Shown: piece by piece, positions 53,606-62,551 of the stretch
Layout: the number at the start of each line of letters is the position of its first letter
Numbering within the stretch: position 1 is the stretch's first letter
From: UBA6522 sp965205045
GTDB lineage: Bacteria > Pseudomonadota > Gammaproteobacteria > Steroidobacterales > Rariloculaceae
NCBI GenBank assembly: GCA_965205045.1
Contig: OZ242031.1
Coordinates: 5,456,001 to 5,520,000 of the forward strand
Length of the DNA: 64,000 nucleotides
Direction: 5' to 3'
Notes under the pieces: model-generated
What the model was told of the DNA's origin: nothing
Seen by the model: the letters and a program-made list of their open reading frames with translations, nothing else
Database searches by the model: none
Position numbers and translations under genes: made by a program

Positions 53606-56278
53606 ATGAGGAAGGACAGCCGTAATGTGATGGATGGAAGAGGCGGGATACTGACTTTGATTCTTGTCGCACTCGGCGGTTGTGCGCAGCCGCCGTCCTC
53701 CGGTCCCGCCCAGGTGTCCACCGGAGACGAGCAGGTATCCGGCGCCGGCGATGCGGCCCAGGTTTGCGCGGCCGGCGATTCGCAACTCCTGCACGTCCCG
53801 TCCCCGGACTGGCGCGACCAGGTCATCTACATGCTGCTGCTCGACCGATTCGACGACGGCGACCCCACCAACAACGACCAGGGCAACGGGGAATACGACC
53901 CGAACAGCTCCCGCCATTTCAACGGCGGCGATATCCAGGGCCTGATCGACAGGATCGGCTATCTGAAGTCGCTGGGCGTCACCGCCGTCTGGATCGCTCC
54001 GCCGGTCGCCAACCAATGGTGGAGCAGCCACTACTCCCAGGCGGGCTCCCACGGTTACTGGGCGGTCAACTTCAAGGAGGTCGATGCCCATTTCGGTACC
54101 CTGGATGACTACCGCCAGTTGTCGCATGAACTGCACTGCAACGGCATGTACCTGATCCAGGATATCGTCGCGAACCATACGGCCAATTTCTTCCACTACG
54201 ACGGCGAGTACGATCCCAACGACACGGCGCAGAATTTCTACCTGATGGAGCCCGACTCGAACCAGCCGGCGCCTACGCAGCCGCCGTTCCACCTGATCGA
54301 CCGGCTGAATCCGGAACACGTGGCTGCCGACATCTACCACTGGACGCCGACCATCCGTGACTTCAGCGACCATTACCAGGAAACGTACTATCAACTGGGG
54401 CACCTGGCGGATCTCAACACCGAGAACCCGGTCGTTATCGATGCGCTCAAGGAAACCTACCGATACTGGATCGAGGAAGTGGGCGTCGACGGTTTTCGCG
54501 TCGATACTGCCGCGCACGTCCCGCACGAGTTCTGGCGCCGATTCCTGCACGATGAGGACGGCATCTATCCCCATGCGAGGCGGCTCGGCAAGGACCACTT
54601 TCTAACCTTCGGAGAGGCTTTTTCGGGCTCGCCCGCCTATGGCGACAGCGGCGAGACGAAGATAACGGGCTACCTGGGAAGCGAAGAGGATCCGGTGTTC
54701 AATTCGATGCTCGGCTTCCCGATGAATTCAGAGATCGGCCGCGTGTTCGCCCGCGGTCACCCGACGCACCAGATGGCCTATCGCCTCGAGCAGTTGATGG
54801 AGAGGTTCAGGGATCCGTTCGTCATTCCGAATTTCATCGACAACCACGACATGGCCCGCTTTCTGGCTACCGCGACGCCCGATGCCTTTGAGCAGGCGCT
54901 CGCCTTCCTGTTCACGGTGCCCGGCATTCCAATCGTCTACCAGGGTACGGAGCAGGGTGTCACCGGAGGACGCGAACCCATGTTTCTGGGCGGGGGCGAC
55001 GGGCAGGTGCGTTTCGATACTCAATCGGAGTACTACACCACCATTGCGGATCTCGCGGCTCTGCGCACGACAAATGCGGCGCTGACCCGGGGTGGCGTGG
55101 ACGTACTGGCATCGGATGAGGCCTACCCGGGGATTTTCGCCTTCCGGCGACAACATCTCGAAGAGGTGATTCTGGTGCTGATGAACACCGCGAGTCACGC
55201 CGTACTGGCACACGGTATCGATGCCGGCCTCGCTTCGAACGAGCAACTGGAAACACTGTTCGCCCGTAATTTCGGGGGCGACGTGGCGGCCTCGCCCGAC
55301 GGGCGCCTGTCCCTCACGCTGCCGCCTCGTGCGACCCTCGTCCTGCGGCCGTCCGGCAGCGAGGCTGCTGCCGGAGCCGCGGTGGCTCCGTCCGTTCAGA
55401 TCACCATCGAGGGGCGTCCGGAAGGCGTGCAGAACAGCGACTTCCAGCTGACGGGAACGGTCAGTCGTCCGAATGCGCCCCTGCAACTCGTCGCCAACGG
55501 TAACCTGGAAAGAACCACCGCCTTCGCGGCGGATTCCGATGGCCGCTGGGAGGTCACCGTGCCTGTCCGGGACCTGGGCGAGATCACCCAGCGCCTGCAG
55601 GTCATGGCAATCGAGGACAACGCCGTCTCGGAGCAGGTCACCTATACCGCGGTGATTTCCGATGCGGAGCATGCCGACGAGCGCACCGACCCGGGGGACG
55701 ATGCCTACGGCCCCACGGGCACCTATGTGAGCCCGTTGCACCCCCGGAGCGGCCAGCAGCGGGAAATCGAAAGAGCCGAGGCGCGGGCGGCGGGCCGCAA
55801 TCTGGAATTGGCGTTGACCATGCGGGAGATCACCGACAACTGGCTGCCGCCCTCCGGGTTCGACAACGTTTCCTTTTCGGTCTTCTTCCATCTGCCCGGA
55901 CGGGAGGGGCTGTCCGCGTTGCCCCGGATCGACGCCGAAATGCCGGACGGACTCACCTGGGCACTTGCCCACATCGGTACGGGGTGGGGCAGCATAAGCT
56001 ACGGTACCGAGGGTGCGGGTCCCGAGAGTTTCGGGCAGATGCTGGCCGTGTCTCCGAAGGTCACCACCGACCAGGAAGCGCGCACGGTGACCTTCTTCTA
56101 TGAAGGGGCGTTGTTTGGCGTGGATGACTGGGCAGGCGCCCGCATCTACATCACGACCTGGGACAGCGCCTATACCAGGATCGCCCCGGAGCCCTCCGAA
56201 TGGGCCTTCGGCGGCGCCGAACCGGATGCGCCGAAGATCATGGACGACATACTCCTCGAATTCGGAGGAACAGACTAG
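53606..56278 (+). CDS. GH13 alpha-amylase-like lipoprotein with C-terminal glucodextranase-type module
   Basis: An 890-residue protein. The lipoprotein signal has lipobox LGGC near residue 26. The GH13 barrel shows DIVANHT (about 186), GFRVDTAAH (nucleophile Asp near 298), TFGEAF (acid Glu near 336) and FIDNHD (about 410). A beta C domain follows to about 590, then an Ig-like part. The last 190 residues (LELALTMREITDNWLPPSGF ...) resemble the glucodextranase/pullulanase-type C-terminal module. Probably outer-membrane alpha-glucan hydrolase. Its TAG stop uses the first G of the IS5-type element inserted here. Confidence 0.9.
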   Translation: MRKDSRNVMDGRGGILTLILVALGGCAQPPSSGPAQVSTGDEQVSGAGDAAQVCAAGDSQLLHVPSPDWRDQVIYMLLLDRFDDGDPTNNDQGNGEYDPNSSRHFNGGDIQGLIDRIGYLKSLGVTAVWIAPPVANQWWSSHYSQAGSHGYWAVNFKEVDAHFGTLDDYRQLSHELHCNGMYLIQDIVANHTANFFHYDGEYDPNDTAQNFYLMEPDSNQPAPTQPPFHLIDRLNPEHVAADIYHWTPTIRDFSDHYQETYYQLGHLADLNTENPVVIDALKETYRYWIEEVGVDGFRVDTAAHVPHEFWRRFLHDEDGIYPHARRLGKDHFLTFGEAFSGSPAYGDSGETKITGYLGSEEDPVFNSMLGFPMNSEIGRVFARGHPTHQMAYRLEQLMERFRDPFVIPNFIDNHDMARFLATATPDAFEQALAFLFTVPGIPIVYQGTEQGVTGGREPMFLGGGDGQVRFDTQSEYYTTIADLAALRTTNAALTRGGVDVLASDEAYPGIFAFRRQHLEEVILVLMNTASHAVLAHGIDAGLASNEQLETLFARNFGGDVAASPDGRLSLTLPPRATLVLRPSGSEAAAGAAVAPSVQITIEGRPEGVQNSDFQLTGTVSRPNAPLQLVANGNLERTTAFAADSDGRWEVTVPVRDLGEITQRLQVMAIEDNAVSEQVTYTAVISDAEHADERTDPGDDAYGPTGTYVSPLHPRSGQQREIERAEARAAGRNLELALTMREITDNWLPPSGFDNVSFSVFFHLPGREGLSALPRIDAEMPDGLTWALAHIGTGWGSISYGTEGAGPESFGQMLAVSPKVTTDQEARTVTFFYEGALFGVDDWAGARIYITTWDSAYTRIAPEPSEWAFGGAEPDAPKIMDDILLEFGGTD

Positions 56279-57131
56279 GGCGTGTTAACACTACAAGGCG
56301 AAAACATGGTATCCTTCGCCGCGTTGTCCAGGACGCGGAAACCGGAGGAAAATCAGGGATATGGAACTCACCGAGGCCCAATTCGAACGGATCGGGCCGC
56401 TGCTGCCGGTGCAGCGCGGAAACGTGAGCCTGCCGAACATCCAGGTGCCCGACGCGATCCTGTACGTGGCCGAGCACGGCTGCAAGTGGCGCGGGCTGCC
56501 CGAAAGGTTCGGCAATTGGCACACCGTCTACACGCGGATGAACCGCTGGTCGAAGAACGGCGTTCTGGATCGCGTGTTCGAGCACCTGCAACGGGAGCGG
56601 CTCGTGCGCGTCAAGGTGGAGGCGGCGGGGCTGGACAGCACCAGCGTCAAGGTGCATCCGGACGGCACGGGGGCGGAAAAAAAAACGGCCCCCAATCCAT
56701 CGGCAAGTCCCGTGGGGGCTGGACCACCAAGATTCATATGGTTGCCGCGGATGACCGGACCGCCCTCGCGTTCTCGCTCTCTCCAGGCCAGGCGCACGAC
56801 GCGCCCGAAGGGCGCAAGTTGCTGAGAGGCATGGAGAAACCGTCGAACAGCCCGGCGCTGGTGATGGACCGCGCGTATGAGGACGACGCCACCCGCCAAC
56901 TGGTTCTGGACCTGGGATTCGTGCCGGTCGTGCCGCCGAAGAGCAACCGCGTCGACCCTTGGGAGTACGATCGGGAGATGTACAAGCGGCGCAATGAGGT
57001 CGAGCGGCTGTTCCGGCGCCTGAAGGGGTTCCGGCGCATCTTCTCGCGCTTCGAGAAACTCGATGTCATATTCCTCGGCTTCGTCGTCTTCGTGCTCATC
57101 GTCGATGCGTTGCTGTAGTGTTAACAGGCCC
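56278..57131 (+). mobile_element. IS5-family (IS427-like) insertion sequence
   Basis: An 854-bp element. The ends GGGCGTGTTAACACTACA and, reversed, GGGCCTGTTAACACTACA match at 17 of 18 positions. A 2-bp TA lies at each side (56276-56277 and 57132-57133). It carries one transposase in two overlapping frames joined by an A-run. It sits exactly between the amylase stop and the sulfatase start. Confidence 0.92.
56361..57118 (+). CDS. IS5-type transposase, two frames with A9 slippage site
   Basis: Frame 1 (56361-56825) begins MELTEAQFERIGPLLPVQRG and WRGLPERFGNWHTVYTRMNR and ends soon after a run of nine A at 56677-56685. A shift there enters the second frame with GKSRGGWTTKIHMVAADDRT, LVMDRAYEDDATRQ and KRRNEVERLFRRLKGFRRIF, containing the remaining DDE residues, to 57118. 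IS427-group elements normally make the full transposase by slippage at such a run, so the split is expected rather than a defect. Confidence 0.9.
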
Positions 57132-57133
57132 TA

Positions 57134-58543
57134 GTGCGCTGGATATTGCTTTTCGTGCTCATATCGCTTTCCGCCGGCATACAGGCCCAGCAGACGCGCG
57201 CAAACATTGTCTTGTTGTTGGCCGATGACCTGGGCTACAACGAACTCGGCTCGTACGGGCAAACGGTCATACGAACGCCGGAACTGGACAGGCTTGCGGC
57301 GCAAGGCATGCGGTTTACCGACTTCTACGCTGGAAATGCCGTCTGCTCACCCGCGCGAGCGGTCCTTCTGACCGGAAAGAGCGCGGCGAACGTGGCCATC
57401 CGCGGCAATGCCGGATTCTTCGGCAACGACAGGTGGGAAGGCGTTGCCCTCGACAGGGACGAATTTACCCTTGGCGAGATGTTCAAGGGAGCGGGATACC
57501 AGACGGCCTTCGTCGGCAAGTGGCATCTGGATAACCCCGATGACGTGGAAACCTGGGCCTGGGGCCACGGCTTCGACTATGCCGTGCAGGAACAGTGGTC
57601 CGCCCGTTTCGGCGGAAGAGAGTTTCCCCCGCAACGGTTGTGGGTTAACGGAGACCAGGAATTCGTCCCCTATGACTACACGCAGTACGACGGCAAGGAC
57701 CATTTTCGAACGGATTTCGCATTCGATTTTCTCGACAGCATGGACAGGGACCGTCCCTTCTTCCTGTTCATGTCCTACCGGGCGCCGCACTCGTTCGAAG
57801 GTCCGCTCCGGGATACCGAACTCTACGCGGACCGGGGCTGGCCGGAGATTGAAAGAGTGCATGCGGCCAAGATCACCCTGCTCGACAGGCAGGTCGGGCG
57901 ACTGCTGCACAAGCTCGAGGAGATGGGCGAGCTGGACAACACCCTGGTGCTGTTCACCAGCGACAATGGACCGCACTTTGCGGCGGGGGGTCACGATCAC
58001 GAGTTTTTCGACAGCAACGGAGCGCTCAGGGGCGGCAAGCGGGACCTGTACGAAGGCGGTATCCGGGTGCCGCTCCTGGCGTATTGGCCTGGACGGGTCG
58101 CCGCTGGGGTGACGACCGGGCACATTTCCGCCTTCCAGGATTTCATGCCGACCTTTGCCGAGGTCGCCGGTGTTGAAGTGCCGGAACAAACCGATGGAAT
58201 TTCGTTCCTGCCGCTCCTGCTGGGCGACGAACAGCGGAAACATGAAGCATTGAACTTTGAAATCCAACTGAGCGGCTGGTTCCAGACGCTGCCGGACGGC
58301 GGTTTTCGCCAATCCGCAAGAATGGGAGAGTGGAAGGCGGTGCGCTACGGCGTCGATTCGCCAACGGAGCTGTATAACCTGAATCGGGACATTTCCGAAT
58401 CAAACGACGTGGCGGACGATCATCCGGATATCGTGGAGACGATGAACCGACTGTTCGAATCCGCCCGCACCGAAACGCCCGGCTTTCCATACGGTGGCGT
58501 GGTGCAGCATCACAAGTCGCAGGACCGGTATCGGGCGGAATAG
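57134..58543 (+). CDS. Exported sulfatase
   Basis: A 469-residue arylsulfatase-family enzyme with signal peptide (residues 1-18). Metal-site residues are in IVLLLADDLGYNELGSYG. The formylglycine motif CSPARAVLLTG has Cys71 as the modified residue, GKWHLDN and MSYRAPHSF carry further active-site residues, and LFTSDNGPHF holds the Asp-Asn pair. It hydrolyses sulfate esters of polysaccharides outside the cytoplasm. GTG 57134 lies just past the IS5-type element, which moved it away from the GGAGG at 56264-56268. Confidence 0.9.
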   Translation: MRWILLFVLISLSAGIQAQQTRANIVLLLADDLGYNELGSYGQTVIRTPELDRLAAQGMRFTDFYAGNAVCSPARAVLLTGKSAANVAIRGNAGFFGNDRWEGVALDRDEFTLGEMFKGAGYQTAFVGKWHLDNPDDVETWAWGHGFDYAVQEQWSARFGGREFPPQRLWVNGDQEFVPYDYTQYDGKDHFRTDFAFDFLDSMDRDRPFFLFMSYRAPHSFEGPLRDTELYADRGWPEIERVHAAKITLLDRQVGRLLHKLEEMGELDNTLVLFTSDNGPHFAAGGHDHEFFDSNGALRGGKRDLYEGGIRVPLLAYWPGRVAAGVTTGHISAFQDFMPTFAEVAGVEVPEQTDGISFLPLLLGDEQRKHEALNFEIQLSGWFQTLPDGGFRQSARMGEWKAVRYGVDSPTELYNLNRDISESNDVADDHPDIVETMNRLFESARTETPGFPYGGVVQHHKSQDRYRAE

Positions 58544-58631
58544 CGCTGGAACCGCCCGTTCGCCGAGACTATCGGAATGCCGAAGATTGGCGGCGCCGAT
58601 CTGCGTTATTTTCCTTTCGCTTCCGATTCCG

Positions 58632-59996
58632 CTACGGCGTTCCTTGACGTTGCGGCGCCTCGATCTCGGTCTGTAGTCCCTGGTCGCCCTGATCCTGCAT
58701 CCACGCTTGTAGCTTCTCCAGCATTGCGGAGATCCGCTCCCGGTGCTCTGCCATTTCTGCAAGGTTCGTCATCTCGTGTGGGTCCGCTTCCAGGTCGAAT
58801 AGCTCGAACTCGGGCCGGTGCTGGTATCGCTCGAACAGCGTCCTTGCACGGGCGTCGGTTTCGCCCAGATCGCGCCAGGAGAAGTAGAAGCCGTCGCTGC
58901 CTTGCTCGGTGATGAGGTTCGTGAACCGATTGCCTGGAGCCAGGTTCCAGATCAGCTTGTAACGCTCGTCGCGGATCGACCGGATCGGGTAGGGTTCCAG
59001 GTTCGCGACGATGCCGGTGGTGGTCTGGATGCCGTAAACGACGTCGCGGTGTTCCGGGCCGGCTTCAAGGAGCAGATTCAGCATGCTCCGTCCTTCGATC
59101 TCCGGAGCCGGTACGCCCCCGGCGGCCTCGATCCAGGTCGGAAGCAGATCGTTGATCTGGAGCAGGGCGGACGATGTCCTGCCGGCAGGAACCCGATTGC
59201 TCCAGCGGACTACCAGGGATGTTCTGACTCCCGCGTCATAGAGCGTCCACTTGGCGAATGGGCCGCTGATTCCCTGCTCGCTGTAGAACATGGTCAGCGT
59301 GTTTTCCCGGGCGCCGTGCTGTTCGAGCAGGTCGAGGACACGGCCGAGTTCGCCGTCCATGTATGTTATCTCGGCGTAATACCGGGTCAGCGCTTCCCGG
59401 GTCTCGGGCGTGTCGACGAAATAGGGCGGCAGCGTGAGCTGCGTCGCGTCATAGCGCGAGGGATCGCCCTTGTCCCAGGGCTGGTGCGGTTCGTTCGATC
59501 CGACAATCAGGGCGAAGGGTTGCTCCGGGCCGCGGCCGATGAATTCGCCGATCAGGTCGAAGTGCAGGGACCAGTCGCCGACCGGCTCGAATGGATAGAC
59601 CGTCTCCGGATTCACGTGCCGCTTGCCTGCCAGCCCGACGCGATAGCCCAGGTCTGTCAGGTAGTGGACGACGCTCCTCGTGTGCTCGTATGCATGCGCG
59701 TGGTTCGGGTAGGCGCCGCTGCGGACCGGATACTGCCCGGTGTAGATCATGTGGCGCGTAGGCGAGCACATGGCGGTAGCCGTGAACATGTGGGTATAGG
59801 TGGTCCCTTCCCGGGCCAGTCGGTCGAGATTCGGTGTGTGGACCGTCGGATTGCCCAGGGCGCCGGCGTCGCTGAAGGTCATGTCGTCGGCGATGAACAA
59901 CAGGATGTTCGGACGATCCTGTTCCTGAGCGCTGGCCGAATTGCCGACGAGGGCGGCGGCAATAATCAGGGGAATCAAAGCGGGAATGCGTATCAT
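58632..59996 (-). CDS. Exported sulfatase, heparan N-sulfatase-like
   Basis: A 454-residue sulfatase with signal peptide (residues 1-23). ILLFIADDMTFSDAGALGNP binds calcium. The motif MCSPTRHMIYTGQYPVRSGA has Cys77 as formylglycine precursor, VGLAGKRHV and GSNEPHQPWDKGD match, and FYSEQGISGPFAKWTLYDAG replaces the usual SDNG. The SPTR-x-x-x-YTGxYPxRxGAYPNH run resembles sulfamidases (SGSH). A likely substrate is sulfated glycosaminoglycan-like polymer. It is convergent with the preceding sulfatase. ATG 59996 is chosen for the signal peptide. Confidence 0.9.
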   Translation of the reverse strand: MIRIPALIPLIIAAALVGNSASAQEQDRPNILLFIADDMTFSDAGALGNPTVHTPNLDRLAREGTTYTHMFTATAMCSPTRHMIYTGQYPVRSGAYPNHAHAYEHTRSVVHYLTDLGYRVGLAGKRHVNPETVYPFEPVGDWSLHFDLIGEFIGRGPEQPFALIVGSNEPHQPWDKGDPSRYDATQLTLPPYFVDTPETREALTRYYAEITYMDGELGRVLDLLEQHGARENTLTMFYSEQGISGPFAKWTLYDAGVRTSLVVRWSNRVPAGRTSSALLQINDLLPTWIEAAGGVPAPEIEGRSMLNLLLEAGPEHRDVVYGIQTTTGIVANLEPYPIRSIRDERYKLIWNLAPGNRFTNLITEQGSDGFYFSWRDLGETDARARTLFERYQHRPEFELFDLEADPHEMTNLAEMAEHRERISAMLEKLQAWMQDQGDQGLQTEIEAPQRQGTP

Positions 59997-60095
59997 GCCG
60001 GTAAGCTCCTCACTGGTTCGAATCCCTGGTTTGCGCTGTTCTCCGGCCCAATGGTCCAGCGCATGAGCCACTTGCGCTGTACCGAACCTGTTGAT

Positions 60096-60299
60096 TCATG
60101 GAGGTTTCCGGGACGGGGGAAAATATTTTACTCCGGGAAAGGGCGGTTTTGGGCGGGTTTTGGCCCCATTTCCCGCTTCGGGCGCGATTTTCACCCCGGG
60201 CGCCCGCGGAGGCCGGCGGGCGGGGCGGGTGTCGCCCTTGAAGACCGGCAGTCCGGCGCTGGCGGGAACGTGGTGCTCGCCCGAATCGGCGCGGATCAT
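60096..60299 (-). CDS. Small basic, Pro-rich ORF in the inverted-repeat segment
   Basis: A 67-codon ORF MIRADSGEHHVPASAGLPVF... with PPRAPGVKIAPEAGNGAKTR and PGVKYFPPSRKPP at the end. Two related Pro-Gly-Val-Lys units suggest an internal repeat (GVKIAP, GVKYFPP). Not recognised. It may be repeat DNA rather than a gene. Confidence 0.25.
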   Translation of the reverse strand: MIRADSGEHHVPASAGLPVFKGDTRPARRPPRAPGVKIAPEAGNGAKTRPKPPFPGVKYFPPSRKPP

Positions 60300-60424
60300 C
60301 CGGTCGGCGACAAGGACCCGGCCGGGTCCTCCGGTTCCATGCCGGACCGGCCCAGGGCCGGGGCGGCGGGGAGGGGGGCGTTCGCGGCCGCGATGGCGGC
60401 GGGGATGCGGTTCGCGGCGTTCAT
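60296..60424 (-). CDS. Small ORF in the inverted-repeat segment
   Basis: A 42-codon ORF MNAANRIPAAIAAANAPLPA... ending GSLSPTG, whose ATG overlaps the stop of the fragment above (ATGA) and whose stop overlaps the next ORF start. Composition is Ala/Pro-rich and unrecognised. The overlap pattern hints at coupled translation, but high GC makes chance ORFs common. Confidence 0.3.
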   Translation of the reverse strand: MNAANRIPAAIAAANAPLPAAPALGRSGMEPEDPAGSLSPTG

Positions 60425-61218
60425 TCGGGGTCCTCCGGGGCGGGGTTCCCGGTCGCGATGTTCTCGGGCGCTACGCGCAGCAGCCAATCGCCGCCTTCCC
60501 CGCCGGTGGGCACGACGCAGGCCATCAGCCCCGCCGCGCGCTCGGCGGTCAGCGTTTTCTCGCTGGAGGGTTCGCCGGCGGGTCCGGCGGGGGCCGCGCC
60601 GCCGGCGGGTTCGGCGCCGGCTTCGGGGGTTGAGCGCCTGGGGAACGCCCCGCCCCCGCCGCGGCAGGAGGCGTAGGCGGGGGCGTCCCTCCAGTTTTCG
60701 TCCGCGTCCCACAGGCACAGGTCGAAATCCTTCCCGCCGTCGAGCCGGTAGGCCAGGTGCGTGCTCCCGCCGAGGGCGTCCAGTTCCCCCCGGTCGGGAA
60801 CGAAGCAGTACGGCGAATCGATGGCGCGCGCGCGCCGCCCGACGACCGGCGTGGCGCTCGCCCCGGTGTCGGGCGGGCCGGTGTCGATGCCGCCTCCGCC
60901 GCCGCCGGGGGGTTCGCCGCCGCCGGGTTCGCGGGCCGCGGAGTCCGCGATGGTCACCACCACCCAATGCCGGGCGTGCGCCCTCACCTCCCGCGGAAGC
61001 GATTCCAGCGCCATCTCCACCGTGAAGGTCTCGTCGTCGGCGTCCTCGTCGTACGCCGTCGCGACCTCGGCCGCGCCGGAGACGGACCCGGCCGGGATGC
61101 GGATGGAGGCGAGCGCGCCGAAGTCGCCGGGCTCCGCCGTGACCGGGAACAGCTTACGCCACAGCGCAAGTGGCTCAACATGGAAGCAGATTGTGCAATC
61201 GCAATCATTGGAGTACAT
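60421..61218 (-). CDS. Fragment of a repeat-rich, Calx-beta-like surface protein
   Basis: A 265-codon frame. The first 22 codons (MYSNDCDCTICFHVEPLALW) are antisense of the neighbouring promoter, and real protein starts near LFPVTAEPGDFGALASIRIP. The block PAGSVSGAAEVATAYDEDAD, then ETFTVEMALESLP and WVVVTIADSA, resembles a Calx-beta-type domain end. Gly/Pro spacers follow, with a Cys-containing part (YCFVPDRGELDALGGSTHLA, FDLCLWDADENWRD). It is probably the C-terminal end of a large adhesin-like gene carried in by the inverted-repeat segment. Without an own start it may not be expressed. Confidence 0.45.
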   Translation of the reverse strand: MYSNDCDCTICFHVEPLALWRKLFPVTAEPGDFGALASIRIPAGSVSGAAEVATAYDEDADDETFTVEMALESLPREVRAHARHWVVVTIADSAAREPGGGEPPGGGGGGIDTGPPDTGASATPVVGRRARAIDSPYCFVPDRGELDALGGSTHLAYRLDGGKDFDLCLWDADENWRDAPAYASCRGGGGAFPRRSTPEAGAEPAGGAAPAGPAGEPSSEKTLTAERAAGLMACVVPTGGEGGDWLLRVAPENIATGNPAPEDPE

Positions 61219-61250
61219 TCGCGGGCGCTTGTGTGGAACGGCGATCGATC

Positions 61251-62219
61251 ATGCAATTCTCTTTGGAGTCGCTGCGGGCAGCGGCGGAAATCGTTTACAG
61301 GCAGGTGCCCGCGACGCCCCAGTTCGACTGGCCGCTGCTCAGCCGTCACGCCGGGCTGACGGTGTGGGTCAAACACGAGAACCATACGCAGACCGGTGCT
61401 TTCAAGGTCCGCGGCGGAGTGCTCTACATGCACCGCCTGAAGCAGCGCCGGCCGGATTGTCCCGGTGTGATTGCGGCGACCCGCGGCAATCATGGCCAGT
61501 CGGTCGCTGTCGGCGCGACCTACCAGGGACTGCGTTCGGTGATCTGCGTACCGGAGGGGAACAACCCGGAGAAGAACGCCGCGATGATCGCGCAGGGCGC
61601 CGAATTGGTGATCCACGGCAGCGACTTCCAGGAGTCGCTGGAGCATGCCTACCGGTTGACCGAAACCGAAGGGCTTCACATGGTGGGTTCATTCGATCCG
61701 ACCCTCGTGCAGGGCGTCGCGTCCTACGCCCTGGAGTTGTTCGCGGCCGCCGGGCCGCTTGACGCGGTTTACGTGCCCATTGGCCTGGGCTCGGGTATCT
61801 GCGGCGTGATCGCGGCCCGTGACGCGCTTGGCCTGACGACGGACGTGATCGGCGTGCAGGCCGAAGGGGCGCCGTGCTATGCATTGTCGTACCGGGCCGG
61901 CAAGCCGGTTTCCACGCCCCGCGCGGATACATTTGCGGACGGTGTGGCGACTCGGGTCCCGGCGCCCGATGCGGTGGACATGATCAATCGGGAAGCTGCG
62001 CGAGTGATCACCGTGAGCGACGCGGCCATCCTCGAAGCACAACGGCTGTTGCTCAGCCTGACGCACAACCTGGCGGAGCCGGCCGGGGCGGCCGCGCTAG
62101 CCGGCCTCCTGTCGGAACGCTCGAGGATGTCGCGGAAGAACGTGGCGGTGATACTGAGCGGCGGGAACGCCGACGCCGCGAATCTGCAGAAGCTATTCGG
62201 GGCCGGTCCCGCGGCGTGA
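61251..62219 (+). CDS. Threonine dehydratase-like PLP enzyme
   Basis: A 322-residue fold-type II PLP protein. Lys52 in HTQTGAFKVRGG should bind PLP, RGNHGQSVAVGA and PIGLGSGICG follow (the latter the phosphate loop), and the ending has VAVILSGGNADAANLQKLF. It resembles catabolic serine/threonine dehydratases (about 320 residues, no ACT regulatory domain). It deaminates threonine or serine, or acts on a related hydroxy-amino acid. ATG 61251 matches family starts; the longer frame enters the inverted-repeat segment. Confidence 0.88.
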   Translation: MQFSLESLRAAAEIVYRQVPATPQFDWPLLSRHAGLTVWVKHENHTQTGAFKVRGGVLYMHRLKQRRPDCPGVIAATRGNHGQSVAVGATYQGLRSVICVPEGNNPEKNAAMIAQGAELVIHGSDFQESLEHAYRLTETEGLHMVGSFDPTLVQGVASYALELFAAAGPLDAVYVPIGLGSGICGVIAARDALGLTTDVIGVQAEGAPCYALSYRAGKPVSTPRADTFADGVATRVPAPDAVDMINREAARVITVSDAAILEAQRLLLSLTHNLAEPAGAAALAGLLSERSRMSRKNVAVILSGGNADAANLQKLFGAGPAA

Positions 62220-62551
62220 CCGGCGCTCGATCGGCGCCGTAGCCCACACCTTCCCAGCCGTCGGACGGTCTGACGAGTATGCCCGCTTGTGGGCGTTCCC
62301 CGTTGCCACACTGCGTTTCCGATCGCGGCAACCGGCGTTGGACCCGGGCAAATCCAACGCGGGAACGGCATTCCGTCAAATTCGGGGTCCCGATCCGTTT
62401 CCGGACGAATCGGATCTGTACTGCCCGTCTACGGAATTCGAAAATTCATCCAACCGCGGAGTTAGGTATACTCGCCCGGCTTGGGAGTTCTTATGCCTGT
62501 CGGGCATTCGCTTATGCCATGACATTCGCTCACTGCCGTTGAGGTCGTTCC
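62220..62551 (+). promoter_or_regulatory. Intergenic region upstream of aprMBA with a promoter-like -10
   Basis: A 332-bp gap with no convincing gene. TATACT at 62467-62472, preceded by TTAGG, is a good -10 candidate about 80 bases before aprM; a matching -35 is unclear. A TGAGG ribosome site lies just before the GTG start. Confidence 0.35.

Larger units (their letters stand above)
60065..61176. repeat. 1.1-kb segment bounded by a 16-bp perfect inverted repeat
   Basis: GAGCCACTTGCGCTGT at 60065-60080 recurs inverted at 61161-61176. The enclosed DNA is extremely GC-rich and holds three minus-strand ORFs overlapping at ATGA junctions, while the flanks are ordinary promoter regions of two divergent genes. 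No target duplication is evident. It may be a non-autonomous mobile cassette. Confidence 0.6.

Noticed and set aside
58818..61025. 735-codon plus-strand ORF
   Set aside because: Antisense to a sulfatase with an intact CSPTR motif and to GC-rich repeat DNA.
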